Assembly: GCA_004555865.1 (NCBI GenBank)
Contig: SFJO01000002.1
Coordinates: 62,001 to 126,000, forward strand
Source of the DNA: Oscillospiraceae bacterium
Lineage (GTDB): Bacteria; Bacillota; Clostridia; Oscillospirales; Ruminococcaceae
Direction: 5' to 3'
DNA length: 64,000 bases
The notes beneath the pieces are model-generated. The model had not been told where the DNA came from. It did no database searches and was given only the letters and a program-made list of their open reading frames with translations. The translations under genes were made by a program, and so were the position numbers. Of this stretch, positions 51,467 through 59,297 are shown piece after piece (position 1 is the first letter of the stretch; every line of letters begins with the position of its first letter).

Positions 51467-54229
51467 TCAATCCCGGTACTCCTCCAGCACATAGGCCTCG
51501 AAGACGTCGCCTTCCTTCACGTCGGCAAACTTCTCCAGCGTAACGCCGCACTCGTAGCCCTGGGCCACATCCTTCACGTCGTCCTTGAAGCGGCGCAGGC
51601 TGCTGATCTCATCCTCGGCCATAACGATGCCGTCACGCACAACGCGGATCTTGCTGGCGCGGGTCACCTTGCCCTCGGTCACGTAGCAGCCGGCCACCTG
51701 GCCCACGCTGCTGATCTTGTACACCTGACGCACTTCCAGACGGCCCTGCTCCACTTCGCGGATCTTGGGGGCCAGCATACCCTTCATTGCGTCGGTCACA
51801 TCGTTGATGGCGTCGTAGATGACGCGGTACATACGCATCTCCACTTCCGCCTTGGCGGCCTCTTCTTTGGCGATGGGGTCGGGGCGCACGTTGAAGCCGA
51901 TGATGATGGCGTTGCTGGCGTCGGCCAGCATCACGTCGCTGGTGTTGATGGCACCGACACCGGCGTGGATGACCTTCACCCGCACCTCGTCGTTGCTGAT
52001 CTTCTCCAGGCTCTGCTTCACAGCCTCGGCGCTGCCCTGCACGTCCGCCTTCACGATGATGTCCAGCTGCTTGCGCTCGCCCTCGGCGATCTGGCTGAAC
52101 AGGTTATCCAGAGTGGTCTTCTGGTAGCTGGCGAACTGCTTCTCCTTGGCTTCCTCGGCGCGCTTGTCGGCCAGTTCACGGGCCAGGCGCTCATCCTGCA
52201 CGGCCTCGAACAGGTCGCCGGCGGCGGGCACCTCGGTCAGGCCGGTGATCTCCACGGGGGTGGAGGGGCCGGCCTCGTCAATGCTGCGGCCCTTATCGTT
52301 GCGCATGGTACGCACACGGCCCACAGCGGTACCGGCAATGATGCAGTCGCCCTTGCGCAGGGTACCGTTCTGCACCAGAATGGTGGCGATGGGGCCCTGG
52401 CCCTTGTCCAGACGGGCTTCCACCACGGCGCCCTTGGCGCGGCGGTTGGGGTTGGCCTTCAGCTCCTTCACTTCCGCCACCAGATTGATGTTCTCCAGCA
52501 GCTCGTGAATGCCCATGCCGGTCATGGCAGAAACGGGCACGCAGATCACATCGCCGCCCCAGGCTTCCGGAACCAGCTCATACTTGGTCAGCTGCTCCAT
52601 CACGCGCTCGGGGTTGGCGGTGGGCTTATCCATCTTGTTGATGGCCACAATGATGGACACATTGGCAGCCTTGGCATGGTTGATGGACTCAATGGTCTGG
52701 GGCATGATGCCGTCGTCGGCAGCCACCACCAGAACCGCAATGTCGGTCATGTTCGCGCCGCGGGCACGCATGCTGGTGAACGCCTCATGGCCCGGGGTAT
52801 CCAGGAAGGTGATGGGCTTGCCGTCCACACTGACCTGGTACGCGCCGATGTGCTGGGTGATGCCGCCGGCCTCGCCCTGGGTCACATGGGTCTTGCGGAT
52901 GGCGTCCAGAATGCTGGTCTTGCCGTGGTCAACGTGACCCATAACCACCACAACAGGGGGACGCTCCACCAGATCGGCCTCGTTGTCCTCTTCCACCTCG
53001 AACAGACGCTCCTCGATGGAAACATGGACCTCATGCTCGACCTTGGCGTGGAATTCCTCGGCCACCAGAGAGGCGGTGTCAAAATCCACCACGTCGTTCA
53101 CGGTGTGCATCTCGCCCATCATCATGAACTTCTTGATGACCTCGGCGGCGCTCTTCTTCAGGCGGGTGGCCAGCTCGCCCACGGTGATCTCATCGGGGAT
53201 CATCACCTTCAGCTGGGCCTTGCGGGCCTTCTCCAGCTGGATGCGCTGCAGCTTCTCGGCCTCGGTCTCACGGCGGCGCTGGAAGGGCTGGTTCTTCTTG
53301 TTCCGGTTGTTGAACTTCTGCTTGTTGCCGGCTGGCGTGGGCTTGCGGCGGTTCTCCACGGGCTTGGTGGAGGCCAGCTCGGTGTAGCGCTCGTTGTACT
53401 TATCCAGGTTGGTGTCGCTGGTGCGGGTGTCCACGGTCACAGTCACCTGCTCGCGCTTGATCTGCACGGGCTGGGCGCTGGCCTGGCCCGGCTTGAAGGC
53501 GGGCTGCGCCTGACGGCCGCTCTTGCCGGTGTTCTCCGGCTTCTTATGCTCGGGCTTCTTGGCAGCCTGCGCGGCAGCCTGGGCAAAGCGGGCAGCCTTC
53601 TCGGCAGCGGCCTTCTCAGCGGCCGCTTTTTTGGCAGCGGCTTCCTCGGCGGCGGCCTTTTCCGCAGCGGCCTTTTCGGCGGCAGCCTTCTCGGCAGCAG
53701 CCTTGGCGGCGGCTTCGGCGGCCGCTTTTTCAGCCGCAGCCTTCTCGGCGGCGGCCTTTTCCGCAGCAGCCTTCTCGGCGGCGGCGCGCTCCGCCACTTC
53801 CTGGGCGTGCTGGGCCACCTGCTGGCGGCGCTTCTTGCCGTGGGCCAGCTCCACGATGGAACCGTCGGCGCGGCGCAGCACAGCGGCAGGCTCCACTTCC
53901 TGCTTCGGTTCTTCCTTCTTCGCGGGGGCAGCCTCCTCCTTGGCGGCAGGGGCGGCGGGCTTCTCGGCGGCCTTGGGGGCTGCCTTCTTCTCCGCCTTGA
54001 CGGGGGCAGACTTCTGCTCGCTCTCAAAATAGGCGGTCAGGTCCTGCTCCTGAGCGCCCTTGGTCAGCTGATCCATCACCAGGTTCAGCTCTTCTTTGCT
54101 CAGGTTTGCGCCGGGCTTCTTGGCCTCGCCGGTCACGGCGGCCAGCTCGTCGATCACCTGCTTGGCAGGCTGGCCCAGGTCCCGGGCCAGGTCACTCACT
54201 TTATACTTAATCAGCAAATCGTTCGCCAT
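51467..54229 (-). CDS. infB: translation initiation factor IF-2
   Basis: GTPase that places initiator tRNA on the 30S subunit and promotes subunit joining. The 920 residues start with an IF2_N domain (LIKYKVSDLARDLG) and have a long, poorly conserved linker with an AAAEK-type repeat at 149-213. A second IF2_N domain at about 345-380 (EITVGELATRLKKSAAEVI) follows, then the G domain: G1 GHVDHGKT (431-438), G3 DTPGH (477-481), G4 NKMD (531-534). Domains II-IV complete the protein. The ATG at 54229 lies inside the end of ylxQ (23-base overlap). Confidence 0.97.
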   Translation of the reverse strand: MANDLLIKYKVSDLARDLGQPAKQVIDELAAVTGEAKKPGANLSKEELNLVMDQLTKGAQEQDLTAYFESEQKSAPVKAEKKAAPKAAEKPAAPAAKEEAAPAKKEEPKQEVEPAAVLRRADGSIVELAHGKKRRQQVAQHAQEVAERAAAEKAAAEKAAAEKAAAEKAAAEAAAKAAAEKAAAEKAAAEKAAAEEAAAKKAAAEKAAAEKAARFAQAAAQAAKKPEHKKPENTGKSGRQAQPAFKPGQASAQPVQIKREQVTVTVDTRTSDTNLDKYNERYTELASTKPVENRRKPTPAGNKQKFNNRNKKNQPFQRRRETEAEKLQRIQLEKARKAQLKVMIPDEITVGELATRLKKSAAEVIKKFMMMGEMHTVNDVVDFDTASLVAEEFHAKVEHEVHVSIEERLFEVEEDNEADLVERPPVVVVMGHVDHGKTSILDAIRKTHVTQGEAGGITQHIGAYQVSVDGKPITFLDTPGHEAFTSMRARGANMTDIAVLVVAADDGIMPQTIESINHAKAANVSIIVAINKMDKPTANPERVMEQLTKYELVPEAWGGDVICVPVSAMTGMGIHELLENINLVAEVKELKANPNRRAKGAVVEARLDKGQGPIATILVQNGTLRKGDCIIAGTAVGRVRTMRNDKGRSIDEAGPSTPVEITGLTEVPAAGDLFEAVQDERLARELADKRAEEAKEKQFASYQKTTLDNLFSQIAEGERKQLDIIVKADVQGSAEAVKQSLEKISNDEVRVKVIHAGVGAINTSDVMLADASNAIIIGFNVRPDPIAKEEAAKAEVEMRMYRVIYDAINDVTDAMKGMLAPKIREVEQGRLEVRQVYKISSVGQVAGCYVTEGKVTRASKIRVVRDGIVMAEDEISSLRRFKDDVKDVAQGYECGVTLEKFADVKEGDVFEAYVLEEYRD
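53591..53785 (-). repeat. infB: coding repeat of AAAEK units in infB
   Basis: About thirteen tandem five-residue units (AAAEK, with AAAEA, AAAKA, AAAEE and AAAKK variants) encoded by near-15-base repeats whose third positions vary. Predicted to form a single long charged alanine helix. Confidence 0.9.
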
Positions 54230-54563
54230 TCGCTTTTTCCTCCTTCTCTGTATGAGGCAGGCCGCTCAGGTGCTTTTCGCACAGGCGGGCCAGGTTTTCG
54301 TCCGTAACGGCATATACGCCCACAGGCTTATGGGTCACAGCGCACAACTGTTCCTGGGTGAGCGGCATGGACTGAACGTGCAGAATGCCCTCACAGAATT
54401 CTCTGGTTTTGCGGGCGGTGCGGGGGCTGATGTCCTGAGCCGTAAGCACCAGAACCGCCTTGCCCTTCATCACGCTTTCGGCCACGGCGTCAAAGCCCAT
54501 GACCAGTTTGCCTGCCTTGCGGCACAGGCCCAGCGCGCCCAGCATCAGGTTCTGGTCAGCCAT
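54207..54563 (-). CDS. ylxQ: L7Ae-type RNA-binding protein YlxQ
   Basis: 118-residue protein of the L7Ae/L30e/S12e/Gadd45 fold, a K-turn RNA-binding family. MLGALGLCRKAGKLVMGFDAV and LVLTAQDISPRTARK are family-typical. Its role in bacteria is not settled; related YbxF and YlxQ proteins bind K-turns. GGAGG is eight bases before the ATG at 54563. It overlaps ylxR by eight bases and infB by 23, in the standard nusA-ylxR-ylxQ-infB order. Confidence 0.93.
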   Translation of the reverse strand: MADQNLMLGALGLCRKAGKLVMGFDAVAESVMKGKAVLVLTAQDISPRTARKTREFCEGILHVQSMPLTQEQLCAVTHKPVGVYAVTDENLARLCEKHLSGLPHTEKEEKANGERFAD

Positions 54564-54831
54564 CCGCTTCACCTCCCAATTCCTTCTCCAGCCGGTCGTA
54601 TACCTCCGGGGGGATGGGCTGCTCGAAGGCATGCTCCAGCCGCTTGGCCTTGCGTGCCTTGGCCAGGCACTGGGTGCTGCGGCACAGGTAAGCCCCGCGG
54701 CCGGGCATCTTGCCGGTCAAATCCACGTTGATTGCCCCCTCGGCGCTGCGCACAATGCGCACCAGCTCCTTTTTGGGCTTGCCCTCATTGCAGCCGACGC
54801 AGCGGCGAATGGGTACTTTTCTCGGTTGCAT
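54556..54831 (-). CDS. ylxR: YlxR/RnpM family protein (DUF448)
   Basis: 91-residue nucleic-acid-binding protein. Homologues have been reported to modulate RNase P (RnpM). The conserved blocks RKVPIRRCVGCNEGKPKKELVR and PGRGAYLCRSTQC are present, with three cysteines in positions seen in the family. AAGGAA precedes the ATG at 54831. It overlaps ylxQ by eight bases and follows nusA by 32 bases. Confidence 0.93.
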   Translation of the reverse strand: MQPRKVPIRRCVGCNEGKPKKELVRIVRSAEGAINVDLTGKMPGRGAYLCRSTQCLAKARKAKRLEHAFEQPIPPEVYDRLEKELGGEADG

Positions 54832-54863
54832 GTTCCTTCTTCAGCTCCTTTGTTCCGGCGAGA

Positions 54864-55946
54864 TTATTCCTGCGCTTCTTTGGCAGGGCGCTCCTCGCCG
54901 TAATAGCCGCTCTCGGGGCAGATGTCAATATTATAGCCGGTCAGGCGGGCGCACAGGCGGGCGTTCTGGCCCTTGTTGCCGATGGCCAGGCTCAGCTGGT
55001 TGTCGGGCACCGTCACGCGGCAGGAGCGGTTCTCGCCGTCCAGAATCTCCACGTTCAGCACCTTGGCGGGGCTGAGGGCGGCGCTGATGAACTCGCTCAC
55101 GTCCTCGCTCCACTTCACCACGTCGATCTTCTCGCCGTTCAGCTCCTCCACGATCTTGGAGACGCGGGCGCCGTGGGCACCGATGCAGGCGCCCTGGGGG
55201 TCCACGTTGGGGTCCTTGCTGGCCACGGCGATCTTGGTGCGCATACCGGCCTCGCGGCTGATGGCCTTGATCTCCACGGTACCGTCGAAGATCTCGGGCA
55301 CTTCCATCTCAAACATACGCTTCACAAGGCCGGGATGGGTGCGGCTGATGAGCACCTTGGGGCCGCGCTCGGTGACGGCCACGTCCACCACATACACCTG
55401 CACCACCTGACCCTCGGTGAAGGTCTCGCCAGGCACCTGCTCGTTCTTGGGCAGGTAGGCCTCGCCGCCCTTGCCCAAATCCAGGGCAACCACGCCGCGC
55501 AGGGTGTCGATGCGGGTGACGGTGCCGGTGACGATCTCATGCGCCTTGGACTGCATCTCGGTGAACTGCTGGTTGCGCTCGGCCTCGCGGATGCCCTGCC
55601 GAATCACGTGCTTGGCGGTCACAGCGGCAATGCGGCCGAACTCCTTGGTCTTGAGGGGGGTCACCAGCCGGTCGCCGGCCTCCAGGCTCTTGCGGAACTC
55701 ATGGGCCTGGGCCACGCTCACCTGGGTGTGAGGGTTCTCCACCTCTTCCACCACGTCCCGCACCAGGGACACATTGAACTTGCCCTTGGCCGGGTCGATC
55801 TCCACCAGAACGTTGTCGTCCTCCACCTCGTAGTCCTTCTTCACGGCGATGATGATGGCGTTGCTGATGCGCTCGATGAGATAATCGGCGGTCAGGCCGC
55901 GCTCTTTTTCCAACATGGCCAGGGCTTCAAAAAACTCTGCGTTCAT
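54864..55946 (-). CDS. nusA: transcription termination/antitermination factor NusA
   Basis: RNA polymerase-associated factor for pausing, termination and antitermination. The 360 residues show the N-terminal domain (MNAEFFEALAMLEKERGLT), an S1 domain near 135-200 (GTVTRIDTLRGVVALDLG), and two KH domains with GACIGAHGARVSKIVEEL and LAIGNKGQNARLCARLTG. The acidic C-terminal repeats of E. coli NusA are missing, as in Firmicutes. The start at 55946 follows GGGAGG. A small hairpin (CGCCCCG/CGGGGCG, 55972-55990) lies before its ribosome site. Confidence 0.96.
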   Translation of the reverse strand: MNAEFFEALAMLEKERGLTADYLIERISNAIIIAVKKDYEVEDDNVLVEIDPAKGKFNVSLVRDVVEEVENPHTQVSVAQAHEFRKSLEAGDRLVTPLKTKEFGRIAAVTAKHVIRQGIREAERNQQFTEMQSKAHEIVTGTVTRIDTLRGVVALDLGKGGEAYLPKNEQVPGETFTEGQVVQVYVVDVAVTERGPKVLISRTHPGLVKRMFEMEVPEIFDGTVEIKAISREAGMRTKIAVASKDPNVDPQGACIGAHGARVSKIVEELNGEKIDVVKWSEDVSEFISAALSPAKVLNVEILDGENRSCRVTVPDNQLSLAIGNKGQNARLCARLTGYNIDICPESGYYGEERPAKEAQE

Positions 55947-56129
55947 TTTTCTGGTATCCTCCCATGATCTGCGCCCCGAAACACGGGGCGGTCTGTTGTT
56001 TTGTTGGCTGCCGGGCCGCGCACTGCGGCGGCCGGCGGGGCGGCCCATCGGGAAATTCCGAAGCCGCCGTTTTCTGTTTTACGCAAGGTTATTTATGGAA
56101 TGCAGACCATCGGCCTGCGGGGTCACAGT

Positions 56130-56618
56130 TCAGAACAGGTCTTCATCGTCGCACAGCTTCACAAAGCTGGCGGCGGAAATGTCAAAGCTCACAGCGCCCT
56201 CAGCGGTGTCCAGCGTAACGGTGCCGCCCTCACGCCCGGCCAGAATGCCCTCCAGCTCCCGGCGGCCGGCCTCGTCCGGCCGGATGAGCCGCGCAGCCAC
56301 CTTCTGGCCCTTGAGCTTATCGTAATGCTCCTCCCGGGTCAGCCGGCGGCCCAGCCCCGGGCTGCCCACCTCCAGAAAGTAGCTCTGATCAATGGGGTCC
56401 GCCTCATCGATCACCGGATCAATGGCGTGGGAGACCAGCGCACAGGTGTCGGTGTCCATGGTGCCGTCGGGCTTGTCGATCAGCACGCGCAGGTACCAGT
56501 CCGGGCCTTCCTTTTCAAAGCGAACGTCCCAGAGGGAAAGGCCCATGCCCTCCACCACCGGGCGCACCAGCGTCTCCACAACACCTGCGGTATTTTTGCC
56601 TCCCGCCGTTTTTGCCAT
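56130..56618 (-). CDS. rimP: ribosome maturation factor RimP
   Basis: Needed for 30S assembly. The 162-residue protein has the N-terminal RimP domain (VRPVVEGMGLSLWDVRFEKEG) with LRVLIDKPDG, the SHAIDPVIDEADPI helix and EVGSPGLGRRLTREEHY, plus a C-terminal SH3-like domain. GGGAGG is nine bases before the ATG at 56618. It is the first gene of the operon behind a promoter and a leader hairpin. Confidence 0.95.
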   Translation of the reverse strand: MAKTAGGKNTAGVVETLVRPVVEGMGLSLWDVRFEKEGPDWYLRVLIDKPDGTMDTDTCALVSHAIDPVIDEADPIDQSYFLEVGSPGLGRRLTREEHYDKLKGQKVAARLIRPDEAGRRELEGILAGREGGTVTLDTAEGAVSFDISAASFVKLCDDEDLF

Positions 56619-56640
56619 GCTTAAAAGCCTCCCACATACA

Positions 56641-56670
56641 AGAAGAGCGGACCTTGCGGTCCACTCTTCT
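56641..56670 (-). other. leader hairpin of the rimP-nusA operon
   Basis: On the minus strand AGAAGAG-GGACC and GGTCC-CTCTTCT (13-base arms with one mismatch, four-base loop) form a stable hairpin in the leader, about 25 bases after the predicted start site and 23 before rimP. Similar AGAAGAG/CTCTTCT hairpins are, as I recall, common before rimP in Firmicutes. Confidence 0.7.
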
Positions 56671-56695
56671 AAGTTAACTATCATCGTACTATGCC

Positions 56696-56724
56696 ACTAT
56701 AACACAAACCCGTTCGCTTTGCAA
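56696..56724 (-). promoter_or_regulatory. promoter of the rimP-ribF operon
   Basis: TTGCAA (56724-56719), 17-base spacer ending in TGT, TATAGT (56701-56696). Drives at least rimP through infB, probably to ribF. Confidence 0.78.
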
Positions 56725-56792
56725 GCATTCCCGCAGAAAAACCCGACTTTTCGCACATATTAGGGCTGTTTTGAGGCTGCTCGGGCCAAATT

Positions 56793-57965
56793 TCAATCTT
56801 TTTGTGCAAACAGGCGGCGCTTCAGCCAGGCCGCGGCCGGCTGTTCGGCATACCGCGTCATCAGCGCCGACACAAGCAGGGCCGTGCCCCAGCACAGCAG
56901 ATTGTACGCCTGCTGCCAGTTTGCGTCCCCCAGCTGGTTCGGCGGGGTGTCGCCGGCCCAGGGCGGCAGATGCCAGCGGTATTTCAGCCACACCGCCAGG
57001 CTCTGGTGCCATAGGTAGAAATTGTAGCTGATGGCCGCCAGCCACTGCCACAGCCGCCGGCCCGGCAGCTGCGGGCCAAGGCACAGGCCCAAAAGCGCGA
57101 TGCACTGCAGCAGCGCCAGCGGCAGCCGATGCACCAGCTGCCAGCGCTGGCCGTTTGGGGCATAGGCCAGATCCTTCTGCATCTGAAAAACACACCAGAG
57201 GGCCGCAAGCCCCACAGCCAGCGCCGCCGCCCGGAAGGGCAGGCGGGCCGCGTACCGGCACAAAGCTTCATAAAGCTCCGCCCCGGCCATGCCCATGGCC
57301 CACACGCCCAGAAAGGCGGGCAGTTGATTGAACGCCATCTGGTAGGCCGCGCCGGAGCATTTCAGTGCAAAGCCCCAGCTGTACGCAAGCTGCCCGGCGT
57401 ACAGGGCCGCCAGGCACCCCAGCGGCCAGCGCCAGAAGGCCCGGGCCAGCAGCGGGAACAGCAGATAAAAGCCCGCCAGCACTCCCACCGTCCAGGTGAC
57501 GCTGCCCAGGCTGGTAAACAGGTAGCTGCGGGGAAACAGCGTATGGGTCAGCGTCAGGTGCGCGGCCAGGTCCTTCCCCAGCCCGGCCGACCAGCCCTCG
57601 CTGCGCAGGGCAAGCAGCAGCGCAAGCAGCACCGCCGCATAATAGCAGGGCAGAATGCGCAGGGCTCTGCGCCGCCAGAAGCCCTCGCAGCCGGGGAAGC
57701 CGCCCCGGGCCGCCCGGGCCCGGGCATAGGGCAGCCACAGGCAGAACGCCGACAGCAGGATCATGCCGTCCACCCAGATGTACCCGGTGCGTACAGCCAG
57801 CTGCAGAGGGCCGGGGTTGATCCAGGTCTGCTGCCAGATGTGGAACCAGCCCACCATGCCGACCGCCATCGCCCGGAACACATCCGCCCCCAGCGGGCGC
57901 TGGGGTTCCTGCGGCGGCAGCAGCCGGCCCAGCACCTCGGTACCGCCCCGGCTCAAAAGGCCCAT
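56793..57965 (-). CDS. acyltransferase 3 family membrane protein
   Basis: 390 residues with about ten helices. It begins the membrane domain with GADVFRAMAVGMVGWFHIWQQ, where the histidine matches the catalytic position of the family, and has RRALRILPCYY, the arginine motif of acyltransferase 3. Such proteins O-acylate surface sugars or lipids. The ATG at 57965 overlaps the aminopeptidase gene by 13 bases, so it may be translated by coupling. The substrate is unknown; the capsule made by the distant locus is one possibility. Confidence 0.85.
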   Translation of the reverse strand: MGLLSRGGTEVLGRLLPPQEPQRPLGADVFRAMAVGMVGWFHIWQQTWINPGPLQLAVRTGYIWVDGMILLSAFCLWLPYARARAARGGFPGCEGFWRRRALRILPCYYAAVLLALLLALRSEGWSAGLGKDLAAHLTLTHTLFPRSYLFTSLGSVTWTVGVLAGFYLLFPLLARAFWRWPLGCLAALYAGQLAYSWGFALKCSGAAYQMAFNQLPAFLGVWAMGMAGAELYEALCRYAARLPFRAAALAVGLAALWCVFQMQKDLAYAPNGQRWQLVHRLPLALLQCIALLGLCLGPQLPGRRLWQWLAAISYNFYLWHQSLAVWLKYRWHLPPWAGDTPPNQLGDANWQQAYNLLCWGTALLVSALMTRYAEQPAAAWLKRRLFAQKD

Positions 57966-59188
57966 TCCCCGTTTTTGAAGATCTGCACGGTTTTGCCGTC
58001 GGCAGTCAGGCCGGTGATGTCCATATCCGGGCTGCCCACCATCACATCCTCGTGAATGGCCGAGTCGTTCATGCCCAGGGCCTGCCGCTGTTCCCGGGTC
58101 ATGGCCGTGCCGCCCTGAATGGTGCCCGGATACCCGGCGCCAAAGGCAATGTGGCAGGCCGCGTTTTCGTCAAACAGAGTGTTGTAGAACAGCACGCCGC
58201 TGCGGCTGATGGGGCTGGAGGCGGGCACCAGGGCCACCTCGCCGATGTGGCAGGCCCCCTCGTCGCTGGCCAGCAGCTCTCCCAGCAGCGCATCGTTCTT
58301 CTCCGCGCTGTGGGCTACGACCGCACCGTCCCGGAAGGTCACCGAAAAGCCCTCGATGAGCTGGCCGTTGTACACATAGGGCTTCGTGCCCTTGACCACG
58401 CCGTTCACACGCAGGCGATGCGGGCAGGTAAACACCTCTTCGGTGGGCACATTGGCAATGAAGTCCACCCCGTTCTCCGCCTTGCTGGAAGCGCCTTCCC
58501 ACAGGCTTCCCTCGGCCAGGCCCACGGTCAGATCGGTGCCGTTGGCCGCGGTCATGTGAATGCTCTGCAGCTTCCAGGCGTTCAGCTGATCCCGCCGTGA
58601 GCCGGTACGGGCCACATGTCGCCGCCACTCGCCCACCGGGTCGCCGCCGGTCACCCGGCACACGTCAAAAATCAGGCTCCATAGCTTTTCCACCGCTTCG
58701 TCCACCGGCAGCCCGGGGAATACTTTGGCCGCCCAGGCCGGAGCGGGCACCGCAGCCACGCACCACTGCACCCGGTCGTTCATGGTGTAGTCGTTCCAGG
58801 GCTTCATCGCCTTGCGGCGGGCCATACTCACCCGATTCAGCTTGGCGGCATCCAGCCCGGCAAATGCCTCCGGGTCGCTGGCATGAATGGCCAGCAGGCA
58901 GCAGCCCCCATCACTCTCGGCATAGTCCAGCCAGCTGCGCAGCTCATAGGGCAGCACCTGGCTCAGGGCGTTCTCCTCCCCCATCTCCATGCGGATGCGG
59001 GCCAGCTGCTCGTCCTCATAGCGAACGATCACGTCTCTGGCCCCGGCCTCATAACCGGCCCTGGCGCAGCAGTGGGCAAAAAAGGCCATGTCCACCGGGC
59101 AGCGAATGAGAAACGCCTGCCCCGGGCGCACGTTTACGCCCACTTTTACAATAAAATCGGCATATTTCTGAAGAAGTTCCTGATTCAT
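57953..59188 (-). CDS. M29 family aminopeptidase (PepS/AmpS type)
   Basis: Metal-dependent aminopeptidase of 411 residues, the family length. It begins LQKYADFIVKVGVNVRPGQ. The metal ligands lie in GSLWEGASSKAENGVDFIANVPTEEVF-type sequence around residues 235-260 and in the later GACHIGEVALVPASSPIS, NTLFDENAACHIAFG and MNDSAIHEDVMVGSPDMDI. The ATG at 59188 follows GAGGG. A longer frame upstream is not supported. It is followed directly by the acyltransferase gene. Confidence 0.93.
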   Translation of the reverse strand: MNQELLQKYADFIVKVGVNVRPGQAFLIRCPVDMAFFAHCCARAGYEAGARDVIVRYEDEQLARIRMEMGEENALSQVLPYELRSWLDYAESDGGCCLLAIHASDPEAFAGLDAAKLNRVSMARRKAMKPWNDYTMNDRVQWCVAAVPAPAWAAKVFPGLPVDEAVEKLWSLIFDVCRVTGGDPVGEWRRHVARTGSRRDQLNAWKLQSIHMTAANGTDLTVGLAEGSLWEGASSKAENGVDFIANVPTEEVFTCPHRLRVNGVVKGTKPYVYNGQLIEGFSVTFRDGAVVAHSAEKNDALLGELLASDEGACHIGEVALVPASSPISRSGVLFYNTLFDENAACHIAFGAGYPGTIQGGTAMTREQRQALGMNDSAIHEDVMVGSPDMDITGLTADGKTVQIFKNGEWAF

Positions 59189-59297
59189 GGGAATCCCTCG
59201 CTTTCCTGTTGTTCTGAATATGGTTTGGGGTAACTGATTGCTTTTTCGCCGCCGCTTTTCGGCTTTCCATCGAGGGGAAGGCTTTTTGCCGCGGCAA

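Noticed and set aside
53591..53785. Short-period repeat resembling a CRISPR or minisatellite
   Set aside because: The period is about 15 bases without spacers, in frame inside infB, encoding AAAEK units.
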